Source: an uncultured delta proteobacterium (GTDB taxonomy: Bacteria; Bdellovibrionota_C; UBA2361; OMII01). Taken from it: a DNA stretch of 41,478 bases. Under the pieces are notes generated by a model that worked only from the letters and a program-made list of their open reading frames with translations, made no database searches and was not told the origin of the DNA. The translations under genes and the position numbers were made by a program. Location: positions 1 through 41,478 of the forward strand of contig CAIVDM010000199.1 in the NCBI GenBank assembly GCA_903904735.1. Reading direction: 5' to 3'. Positions 34,231-41,478 of the stretch are shown here, in pieces (positions within the stretch are counted from its first letter, which is position 1; every line of letters starts with the position of its first letter).

Positions 34231-35441
34231 ATCAGAACTTCACGCTGATTAACGCGAATTTCTATGCTCTTCGCGTTAGATAAGGTCACTTCCCCAGAAC
34301 CAACTCGAGTCTTATATCGGTCCTCGATGAACGAAGAATACGCTTGGCGAAATTCTTCCGCGTCGCGCTCCGACTCCCACCTGGTTAGCCATCGCACAGT
34401 GCGGCGCCCGTTCTGCTCGGCGTAAACCGCCAGCCTGTCTCCTTTCCACCCAACAGAGGCTCGCGTCCGAGCATCTGCCACGACCGCGCTATTGCTGAAC
34501 AAACTAGCGATGCCGAACTCACCGATTACGTCTGTGTATTCGACCGCGGCTGACTTTTCGTCCTGGGTGCCCGGCGGCGCGAGCTCCCCTTCGCTGGGGA
34601 TCTCAAGCTTGAGCGTGCCCGAAAGATACTCCTCGGGATGAAGGATTTCCCGGGTGCTTTGTGGGGGTCGCTGATACACGGAGTCGAGCCCTTTGTAGCC
34701 GTTCCCGCGCAGAATCGCGTGAACGAAATGTAAGCCGCTCGTATAGGGGAAGATCAGCATCGCCTTGAGGCTTTCGGGAACTCCCCCGCCGCCGATATTC
34801 ATCCCCAGGATCTGCATCAAGATAGAAGACTCTATATTTTGCTCCTTCTCCAACTGAGGCATGTGCTTGAGTCGGCGGTCGTTATCAAGCATGACCGCTG
34901 TCGCGTCGCCCTCGATCAAGGCCGAGTACGCGAGGCTTCTGTCGCCATTATCCGATCTTCCATCGAGAAACTTCTTTAAATCGTAGTGCTGATCCTGAAG
35001 AGCGTGGGTTAGTTCGTGCACTGCGACAGTGTCTTGAACGGTCGAAGGTAGCCACGCCGCCATCACGAAGCGCTCGCGCTTAGGGTCGTAGTAACCGCCC
35101 AGTTGGCTCACAAGAAAGCTCACCAAGCTTTTTCCGTAGTCGTAGTCATCTGGAATCATTCCGATCGCTCTGTAGGCGAGCTGTTCCATCTCCATCTTGG
35201 AGGATGGGAGCTCCGTCCGGATCGTCTCATCCAGAAACTCTCGCACCTGCGCCTTGTCTTGTGAGACGCAGGGAACTGCCTTGAGAACCGAGAGGCCTCG
35301 TATGTCACTAGCCCTCGTCAGCGCTAGTGACGAGATGGCACACAGATCAACCGCTGGCTCCGCTATCGCTGTGGACGATACCGCAAGACACAAAAGGGAA
35401 AATACGAGCTCGACTACGCTGTACTGTTTTTGTCCCCTCAT
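34209..35441 (-). CDS. Exported HExxH zinc-metallopeptidase-like protein
   Basis: A 410-aa protein with a Sec signal peptide (ELVFSLLCLAVSSTAIA, cleavage likely before EPAVDLC). The active-site helix is VAVHELTHALQDQHYDL with His142, Glu143 and His146. Thirty residues on, YSALIEGDATAV supplies Glu177 as the likely third zinc ligand (gluzincin layout HExxH...E). It therefore appears to be a periplasmic or outer-envelope metallopeptidase of a family usually annotated as hypothetical. The substrate is unknown. The C-terminal 200 residues contain a folded region with SVGWKGDRLAVYAEQNGRRT. The start is the ATG at 35441, divergent from the UvrA gene, with a 149-bp shared intergenic region. It ends 22 bp inside the convergent start-codon-less gene. 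Confidence 0.82.
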   Translation of the reverse strand: MRGQKQYSVVELVFSLLCLAVSSTAIAEPAVDLCAISSLALTRASDIRGLSVLKAVPCVSQDKAQVREFLDETIRTELPSSKMEMEQLAYRAIGMIPDDYDYGKSLVSFLVSQLGGYYDPKRERFVMAAWLPSTVQDTVAVHELTHALQDQHYDLKKFLDGRSDNGDRSLAYSALIEGDATAVMLDNDRRLKHMPQLEKEQNIESSILMQILGMNIGGGGVPESLKAMLIFPYTSGLHFVHAILRGNGYKGLDSVYQRPPQSTREILHPEEYLSGTLKLEIPSEGELAPPGTQDEKSAAVEYTDVIGEFGIASLFSNSAVVADARTRASVGWKGDRLAVYAEQNGRRTVRWLTRWESERDAEEFRQAYSSFIEDRYKTRVGSGEVTLSNAKSIEIRVNQREVLIQFRVIS

Positions 35442-35590
35442 CTCTCAGTCCCTGGTGGTATATATTCAATTCGCGTCTGGCTATACTCGGCCGCCGTCCA
35501 AGAATAGCGCCTGTGACGAAGTGGCGAAATCCACCCGTTATGGGCCGCTAAGGTTGCCGCTCTCTCTTCTCCACGATAGAGTAACCAGCA

Positions 35591-38500
35591 ATGTCGCAGC
35601 GAAATTCCCTCTCTATCATAAACGCTCGTGAGAACAACCTCAAAGAGCTAAACATCACCCTTCCTCACGACACGTTCATCGCTATCACTGGACTCTCTGG
35701 CTCTGGAAAATCATCGCTCGCGTTCGACACGATTTATGCCGAAGGGCAGCGACGCTACATCGAGACCTTTTCTCCCTATACAAGGCAATTCTTTGACAAG
35801 GTAAAACGACCAAAGGTCGACTTCATCAACAATGTTCGACCGGCAATCGCGATTCAACAGCGAACGAGAATCCTAAACTCGCGCTCTACCGTTGGGTCGA
35901 TGACCGATATCAACGACTTCCTCAAGATACTTTGGAGCAACGTCGCATCTCCGGTGTGTCCAGTGTGTTCGTTGCCTCTTACCCGCTGGGACGCGTCCTC
36001 GCTTACCTCGCTACTTGAGCGGTGGTGCGACATTAAACGTGACTCCACGCTCATCGTGGCGATCTCCACTAAGAACACCAAAGAACTCGTTGAGCGTCTC
36101 CAGATACTGGGATACTCACGATACTTTGATCCAAAACTCGGCAAACTCGTTGATTTCGACGAAACCCCACCTCCCAAGCGAATAAAGGAAGTGTCGGTAG
36201 TTGTTGATCGTTGTCGCTATGGGGCGTTCACTCACAAACAGATGCGAGACTCCCTAGAGCAGAGCTTCTCGATCGGCAATGGTCTACTGCGAGTTATCGA
36301 GCTGCGCGCGAAGCTGACACGAAGTCTGGCTCGAGTGACGGTGAGCAATGAGCCTCGCGACATATCGCCACTCTTTGAGAGCTACACGTTCTCAACCCAG
36401 TATCAGTGTGGCGACGGCGAGGTTCGAGTGGATAAGCCGAAGCCTTCGCTTTTCTCGTACAATCACCCGATCGGGGCGTGCGAGGAGTGCACTGGATTCG
36501 GAAAAGTGCTCGTCATCGATCGGAATCGATGCGTACCCGACCACGGTAAAACCATCGCGCAACATGCCGTTGAATGTTGGCGGGGCGCATCAGCGTCAGG
36601 GGAGTTTAAGGACCTTCTGGCGTTCTGCAAACAACAGGGAATCCCGACCGCCGCGCCGTGGTCCACGCTCAGCAAAGAGCAGCAAGAGCTGATCTTCACC
36701 ACGAAGTCGCGCTCGTACATCGGCATCATACCGTGGTTCGCCTATCTCGAATGCAAGAAATACAAGATGCATGTGCGAGTATTTCTCGCTCGCTACCGAG
36801 GGCAGGTGGAGTGCCCCTCGTGCAAAGGCACACGTCTCCGCTCAGACGCGCTCGCGTACCGCGTTCGGGGAATCACCATCTCTGAGGCGTCATCACTACC
36901 GCTCGAGGAGTTCCTTGCGTGGATCTCGCTGGTGCACCGCGACCTGAAGGCGGCGAAGAAGCTTCCGCGGCAGCTCGACGATGTCTGCAAGAACATCATC
37001 AGCCGACTTGGCTATTTGGTGCGGCTCGGTCTTCCCTACCTTACACTCGATCGCATGAGTCGCACTCTCTCTGGCGGTGAGACACAGCGAGTAAATCTCG
37101 TCTCGGCGCTCGGGAGCAACCTTATATCGACCCAGTTCGTGCTCGATGAGCCCTCTGTTGGTCTCCACGCCCGGGACACTGAAGCGCTGATTAAGGCGCT
37201 CCGAGATCTCTCGGATAGAGGCAATTCCCTGGTCATCGTTGAGCACGATCCGGATTGCTTGCACGCGGCGGACGCGATTCTTGAGCTCGGCCCAGAGGCG
37301 GGTGAGCGTGGTGGTGAGATTACATACTTTGGTGGTGAGGCTGGCTGGGCTGGGGTTGGGATGGCGCCGTTCACGCCGTCTGATAACACGCCATCATTTC
37401 AGAAAGCCCTCTCTATCAAGAGCGCGCGCAACAGAAACCTTAAATCGATTGATGTTGATATCCCCTTGAAGGCGTTCGTGTGTCTCACCGGCGTGTCAGG
37501 AAGCGGCAAGAGCTCTCTTCTCACCGAGGTCATCCAAGCAGCGTATGAGCTTCACAAGGGAGTCATTCCGGGAGAGAACCTACTCGACGCGTCCGTCTCT
37601 GGTTTTGAGCATGTCGATCAGGTGCTTCTCGTCGACCAATCGCCGCTCTCGAAGACTCCCAGGGCGAACATCGCCACCTACACCAAGATGTGGGATCGGA
37701 TTCGCGACATCCTCGCAGGCACCGACGCCGCCAAAGCGCGAAGCCTCTCAAAGTCGTCGTTCTCGTTTAATGTCAGCGCGGGCAGATGTCAGACGTGCGA
37801 GGGCGCCGGCTTCATTCGTGAGGACATGCAGTTCCTTAGCGATGTGTTCATCCAGTGCGAGTCGTGTCTCGGCATGCGCTTTCAAGCGCCGGTTCTGGAG
37901 GTGAAGTTCAAGGATCGAAACGTTCATGACATTCTGAGCATGACTGTCGCGGCGTGTGGTGAGTTCTTCGCGCATGAGCTCTTCATCGCGACGGTCTGTC
38001 GGGTGCTGTGTCAGCTCGGTCTTGGGCACATCACATTGGGGCATTCTCTAAGTGAGCTCTCAGGTGGAGAGGCTCAGCGCCTCAAGCTTGTTCCTCACAT
38101 CGTGGAAGGTAGTCGCGGAAAGTCGCTCTTCTTGTTTGATGAGCCAACCACAGGTCTGCACGCGCGGGATGTCGAGAAGCTCATCTCGCTGTTTACGTTC
38201 CTCCGCCACCAAGGTCACTCCATCCTGTGCGTCGAGCACAATCTCCGCCTCATAGCATCAGCGGACTGGATCGTCGATCTTGGGCCCGAGGGGGGAGACA
38301 AAGGTGGGCGTGTGGTGCTTGAGGGAACGCCGCAGAGTTTCATCGACCGAGCGCAGAGCGCCAAGGAAAGCCTCACGGCCCGCTACCTGGCTGATTTCAC
38401 CCGACAGTACGCGATTCCCAAACTCAAGAAGCGCGCCGGCGTCCCCACCCCACTTCCAACTCCTCCTGTTCGCGCGAGCGCGATTGAGATCACGGGCGCC

Positions 38501-40975
38501 AAGGAACACAATCTGAAGAATATTTCCGTCAAGTTGCCACTACAGAGTTTTATCACCCTTACAGGCGTCTCTGGTTCTGGCAAATCCACTATCGCCAAGG
38601 ACATCCTCTACGCTGAAGGCCAGCGCCGCTACCTTGATTGCCTCTCTCCGTACGCTCGTCAGTTCATCAAGGAGCTGAAGAAGCCGCATATCGATGACAT
38701 CAAGAACATCCAGCCCACTATCTGTGTCTATCAACACACGTTTCAGCCCTCAGCGCTCTCGACTGTTGCCACGATGAGTGAGGTCTACAACTTCCTCCGA
38801 CTGCTGTACGCCAAGGTCGGTGTTCAGTTTTGCCCGGATCACCCAGAGCAATCAGTGTCTCCACTCTCTGCTGAGCAGATCGCCACGTATATTAAGCGCC
38901 ATTACAACGGTGTCATTCGATTATTAGCTCCCGTGATTAACCTTAAAAAGGGACACCATAGAGCGGTCTTTGAGCGCGCGCTCGAGACAGAGATCTCGGA
39001 GGTCAGGGTCGATGGCGTCTTCTCGCCGCCGAGCAAATTCTCCGAGCAGGGTCTCCACAAGACGAAGGTACACAGCATTGAGTACGTCACGGCGCGATTT
39101 AACGTGAAGAACATGACTCCTGACCTTATCGTTGAGGGCGTAACGCAGGCGCTGGCGATTGGTGGAGGAACTGTTGTCGTAGTGAGCGGTGACAGTGAGC
39201 GAGTTTTTAGCTCTCAACGCACCTGTCAGGTGTGTCAGCGCGGATTTTTCAAACCGGATCCAGAGGATCTCTCATTTAACTCGCGCCGAGGACGATGCTC
39301 CTCATGCGATGGATACGGAACAGTGAAGAACAAGCCGTGCTCCACCTGCGAAGGAACGAGGCTCGATGAGATCGGGCGCAACATCCGACTCTTCGACCGC
39401 AACATCCATGAGCTCACGATGCATTCCGCGCTTGAGCTTCAAGAGTACCTTGAGAGGCTCGTTGGTGACGCGGCGACTCACGATATCGTTGAACCGATCG
39501 CACGAGAGCTGGAGGGTCGCTTAAAGACCCTCGTCGCACTCGGGCTCGAACACCTGGCGCTCAACCGACAATGCGCGACTCTTTCCAACGGTGAACTTCA
39601 GCGGTTACGTCTCGCGACCGCGATGGGCTCCCCCCTGACCGGCGTGACCTACATCTTCGATGAGCCGAGCGCTGGACTACATCCGCATGACAACAAACGC
39701 CTCTTGTCCAAACTGCGCGAATTAAAGGACAGAGGAAACACGGTCATACAGATAGAGCACGAGATAGATAACATCCTCGCCTCAGAGCACGTCATCGATG
39801 TCGGTCCAGGAGCAGGCACACAAGGAGGCGAGATCGTCTTTCAAGGTGCCGTTAATGAGGTTGGTAACGCGCCACGCTCAGCCACAGGAAAGGCGCTAAC
39901 GACGCCTATCGTCATTCGAGAGTCTTCCAGGAAAAAGATCGGCGCCAGTGACGACCGAATATCGATCCGAAACGCCACCGTCAACAACCTTCGAAACATC
40001 TCTCTTGAGATCCCGCTGCGAAGCCTCGTGACAGTCGCTGGAGTCTCTGGCGCGGGCAAGAGCTCGCTCGTGCATGGAGTTATCGTTGAGGCTCTCGACG
40101 AGCCGCGCAGCGGGGCTGGAAAGAAGACAAAGGGAGCAAGCGCTCAAAACTCAGTAGAGAGCACCCTTCCCGTTGAGCGACTCCTTGTTGTCGATCAGCA
40201 ACCTATCGGAAAGACCTCTCGCTCGACTCCCGCGTCCTATCTCGGAATATGGGATGAGATCCGAAAGCTCTTCGCGGAAACTCTTGAGAGCAAGTCGCGT
40301 GGATGGAGCCCCAGCTTCTTCTCGCACAACACAGGCAAGGGTCGTTGCCCTGTCTGTAAGGGGCAGGGCGAGCTTACCCTTGAGATGAGCTTTCTTGCTG
40401 AGGCGAAGGTGCTGTGTGAAACGTGCAACGGTAGTCGATTCACGCCTGAGGCCGATTCGGTTAAGTTTCGGGATCTGTGCATTAGCGAAGTTCTTAAACT
40501 AACCTTCGATGAGGCTCGCGCGATATTCATCAATCACCGCAAGATCCATCAGATATGCGCGATTGCGTGTGACCTTGGTCTTGGGTACCTCACCCTTGGG
40601 CAGCCATCCTCCACCCTCTCTGGTGGAGAGAGTCAGCGGCTCAAGCTCGTCTCCGAGCTGCATCTATCGAGAAAAGGTCACACGATATATGTACTCGATG
40701 AGCCCACTACCGGTCTTCATCGACTGGATGTGTCATTACTTCTTAAAGCGCTGCACGCGCTCGTTCAGCAAGGGCACTCTGTGCTTGTTATTGAACATGA
40801 CGCGGACACGATCTCACAGTCCGATTGGGTAGTGGAGCTCGGACCCGGTCCAGGCGCCGCGGGGGGCTCAGTAATATTTGAAGGTTCACCCCAAGATTTG
40901 GTACGAGGAAAGACGCCGTGGAGCGAGGCCTTGAACGAGAGGCTAGCCCTCCATGACACGATGAAGGCGGCATAG
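35591..40975 (+). CDS. uvrA: Double-length UvrA with four ABC ATPase modules
   Basis: A 1794-aa protein, twice the usual UvrA length (about 940): two UvrA units fused head to tail. UvrA dimers find DNA damage and load UvrB in nucleotide excision repair. Unit 1 (about 1-950) has Walker A at ~34 (GLSGSGKSSLAF), signature LSGGETQR at ~493, a second Walker A at ~634 and LSGGEAQR at ~823. Unit 2 has Walker A at ~991 (GVSGSGKSTIAK), LSNGELQR at ~1332 (Asn for Gly), GVSGAGKSS at ~1483 and LSGGESQR at ~1676. Walker B motifs (LDEPSVGLH, FDEPTTGLH, FDEPSAGLH, LDEPTTGLH) and paired CxxC zinc fingers occur in both units, as does a UvrB-binding-like region (APVINLKKGHHRAVFERALE in unit 2). The start is the ATG at 35591. 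Chlamydiae have a similarly doubled UvrA. The frame is uninterrupted. Confidence 0.95.
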   Translation: MSQRNSLSIINARENNLKELNITLPHDTFIAITGLSGSGKSSLAFDTIYAEGQRRYIETFSPYTRQFFDKVKRPKVDFINNVRPAIAIQQRTRILNSRSTVGSMTDINDFLKILWSNVASPVCPVCSLPLTRWDASSLTSLLERWCDIKRDSTLIVAISTKNTKELVERLQILGYSRYFDPKLGKLVDFDETPPPKRIKEVSVVVDRCRYGAFTHKQMRDSLEQSFSIGNGLLRVIELRAKLTRSLARVTVSNEPRDISPLFESYTFSTQYQCGDGEVRVDKPKPSLFSYNHPIGACEECTGFGKVLVIDRNRCVPDHGKTIAQHAVECWRGASASGEFKDLLAFCKQQGIPTAAPWSTLSKEQQELIFTTKSRSYIGIIPWFAYLECKKYKMHVRVFLARYRGQVECPSCKGTRLRSDALAYRVRGITISEASSLPLEEFLAWISLVHRDLKAAKKLPRQLDDVCKNIISRLGYLVRLGLPYLTLDRMSRTLSGGETQRVNLVSALGSNLISTQFVLDEPSVGLHARDTEALIKALRDLSDRGNSLVIVEHDPDCLHAADAILELGPEAGERGGEITYFGGEAGWAGVGMAPFTPSDNTPSFQKALSIKSARNRNLKSIDVDIPLKAFVCLTGVSGSGKSSLLTEVIQAAYELHKGVIPGENLLDASVSGFEHVDQVLLVDQSPLSKTPRANIATYTKMWDRIRDILAGTDAAKARSLSKSSFSFNVSAGRCQTCEGAGFIREDMQFLSDVFIQCESCLGMRFQAPVLEVKFKDRNVHDILSMTVAACGEFFAHELFIATVCRVLCQLGLGHITLGHSLSELSGGEAQRLKLVPHIVEGSRGKSLFLFDEPTTGLHARDVEKLISLFTFLRHQGHSILCVEHNLRLIASADWIVDLGPEGGDKGGRVVLEGTPQSFIDRAQSAKESLTARYLADFTRQYAIPKLKKRAGVPTPLPTPPVRASAIEITGAKEHNLKNISVKLPLQSFITLTGVSGSGKSTIAKDILYAEGQRRYLDCLSPYARQFIKELKKPHIDDIKNIQPTICVYQHTFQPSALSTVATMSEVYNFLRLLYAKVGVQFCPDHPEQSVSPLSAEQIATYIKRHYNGVIRLLAPVINLKKGHHRAVFERALETEISEVRVDGVFSPPSKFSEQGLHKTKVHSIEYVTARFNVKNMTPDLIVEGVTQALAIGGGTVVVVSGDSERVFSSQRTCQVCQRGFFKPDPEDLSFNSRRGRCSSCDGYGTVKNKPCSTCEGTRLDEIGRNIRLFDRNIHELTMHSALELQEYLERLVGDAATHDIVEPIARELEGRLKTLVALGLEHLALNRQCATLSNGELQRLRLATAMGSPLTGVTYIFDEPSAGLHPHDNKRLLSKLRELKDRGNTVIQIEHEIDNILASEHVIDVGPGAGTQGGEIVFQGAVNEVGNAPRSATGKALTTPIVIRESSRKKIGASDDRISIRNATVNNLRNISLEIPLRSLVTVAGVSGAGKSSLVHGVIVEALDEPRSGAGKKTKGASAQNSVESTLPVERLLVVDQQPIGKTSRSTPASYLGIWDEIRKLFAETLESKSRGWSPSFFSHNTGKGRCPVCKGQGELTLEMSFLAEAKVLCETCNGSRFTPEADSVKFRDLCISEVLKLTFDEARAIFINHRKIHQICAIACDLGLGYLTLGQPSSTLSGGESQRLKLVSELHLSRKGHTIYVLDEPTTGLHRLDVSLLLKALHALVQQGHSVLVIEHDADTISQSDWVVELGPGPGAAGGSVIFEGSPQDLVRGKTPWSEALNERLALHDTMKAA

Positions 40976-40981
40976 GAGGGT

Positions 40982-41072
40982 CGGCGTGTCGCCGACCGCG
41001 ATGTGTCGAAAATTCCCCGAGGAACCACGGCGTGTCGCCGACCGCGATGTGTCGAAAATTCCCCGAGGAACC
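40982..41072. repeat. Perfect 45-bp direct repeat, two copies
   Basis: Two identical 45-bp copies lie at 40982-41026 and 41028-41072 (46-bp period). Each begins CGGCGTGTCGCCGACCGCG and ends TTCCCCGAGGAACC. The first copy starts 7 bp after the UvrA stop codon. CGGCGTGTCGCCG contains a short stem (CGGCG-TGT-CGCCG), so each copy can form a hairpin. It may be part of the repeat array that follows. Confidence 0.9.
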
Positions 41073-41091
41073 CTTCCTCCCCCAAATTACT

Positions 41092-41478
41092 TGCGGCAGG
41101 AGGGACTCCTGCCCTCCCAAGGTAATCGCGAATAACGACCGGGAGGGCGTGTCTCCGTACGCGCCGCGTTACGCATCGCGATCCTATTCAAGACTAACGA
41201 CATCCTGTGCGGCAGGAGAGACTCCTGCCCTCCCAAACGCAAACTCGAATTACGACCGGGAGGGCGTGTCTCCGCACACGCCGTGTTACGGGCGGGTACA
41301 GAGCCCCGCCCTCCCCCTGATGCAAACGCGAATTACGATCGGAGGCGCCCGCCGTGTTGCGCAGCGCGATCTCTTTCAAGGTAGGCGATATTTCTTTGCG
41401 GCGGGAGAGACTCCCCCCTCCCAAACACGAACACGAATTAACGATCGGGAGGGCGCGGCTCCGTACGCGCCTCGTTAC
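41092..41478. repeat. Degenerate array of GC-rich hairpin repeats, cut by window end
   Basis: Hairpin cores recur: GGCAGGAG-GGA-CTCCTGCC at 41095-41113, GGCAGGAG-AGA-CTCCTGCC at 41211-41229 (116 bp later), a variant GGGCGGG...CCCGCCC at 41290-41311, and GGCGGGAG-AGA-CTCCCCCC at 41400-41418. Each is followed by CCCTCCC, then by sequence like CGAATTACGACCGGGAGGGCG and a variant of TGTCTCCGTACGCGCC. CCCTCCC and the later GGGAGGG are complementary, so the structure is nested. The array is non-coding and continues beyond the window. Confidence 0.85.

Noticed and set aside
40982..41478. A CRISPR array
   Set aside because: The two 45-bp copies are directly adjacent with one base between them and the later units are degenerate. 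There are no unique spacers of constant length and no cas gene in the window.

Overview
This is bacterial chromosomal DNA of roughly balanced GC content. Coding stretches on both strands alternate with unusually long gene-poor gaps. The gene set (A-family cytochrome c oxidase with a cytochrome-c-fused subunit II, Sco, NhaA, DUF4416, VF530, GT-C-type membrane enzymes, a membrane sulfatase-fold protein and a double-length UvrA) suggests an aerobic, probably diderm bacterium from an uncultured or poorly sampled lineage of deltaproteobacterial or PVC-like affinity. No rRNA or tRNA is visible and the taxonomy is a guess.

Layout. (1) 1-2.9 kb: a hypothetical gene, then an HUH/Y1 (RAYT-like) transposase with a 24-bp-period array of small GTAG palindromes at its 5' side, then the relic of a zinc-peptidase gene. 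(2) 2.9-11.1 kb: an SGNH-hydrolase-like secreted or anchored protein, a hypothetical protein, VF530, a GT87-type mannosyltransferase-like protein, a membrane protein with a coiled tail, and a large GT-C-like membrane protein, with gene-poor gaps between them. (3) 11.1-12.9 kb: a 1.8-kb stretch with no convincing gene. (4) 12.9-14.2 kb: nhaA. (5) 18.1-14.3 kb, minus strand: a tightly coupled three-gene operon with a small YLDPGTGS signal-peptide protein, a methyltransferase with a kinase-like N-terminal half, and a membrane sulfatase-fold enzyme. It looks like a surface-glycan modification unit. A divergent arylamine-N-acetyltransferase-like gene lies across a promoter region that holds two inverted DnaA-box-like sequences.

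(6) 19.2-20.2 kb: DUF4416 overlapping a YfcE-type phosphodiesterase. (7) 25.3-20.3 kb, minus strand: the operon sco-coxB-coxA-coxC-coxD for a caa3-type terminal oxidase (A2 subtype), whose subunit II carries two c-type haem domains. (8) 25.6-31 kb, plus strand: a DtxR/MntR-type metalloregulator with a near-consensus promoter that contains an operator-like palindrome, a YqeY protein, a TIGR01777 epimerase with an N-terminal SRPBCC-like domain, and a 1010-residue PAS/GAF hybrid histidine kinase. (9) 31.3-35.4 kb: an adenylate-forming enzyme, a hypothetical gene, a clearly coding ~190-200-codon frame with no ordinary start codon, and an exported HExxH metallopeptidase-like protein. (10) 35.6-41.0 kb: a 1794-residue UvrA with four ABC ATPase modules, i.e. 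two UvrA proteins fused head to tail as in Chlamydiae. (11) 41.0-41.5 kb: a perfect 45-bp direct repeat followed by a degenerate array of GC-rich hairpins that runs off the end of the window.

The strongest candidates for unusual biology are the double UvrA, the RAYT with its palindrome array, the start-codon-less gene at 33.6 kb, the small-protein/kinase-methyltransferase/sulfatase operon, and the terminal repeat array.
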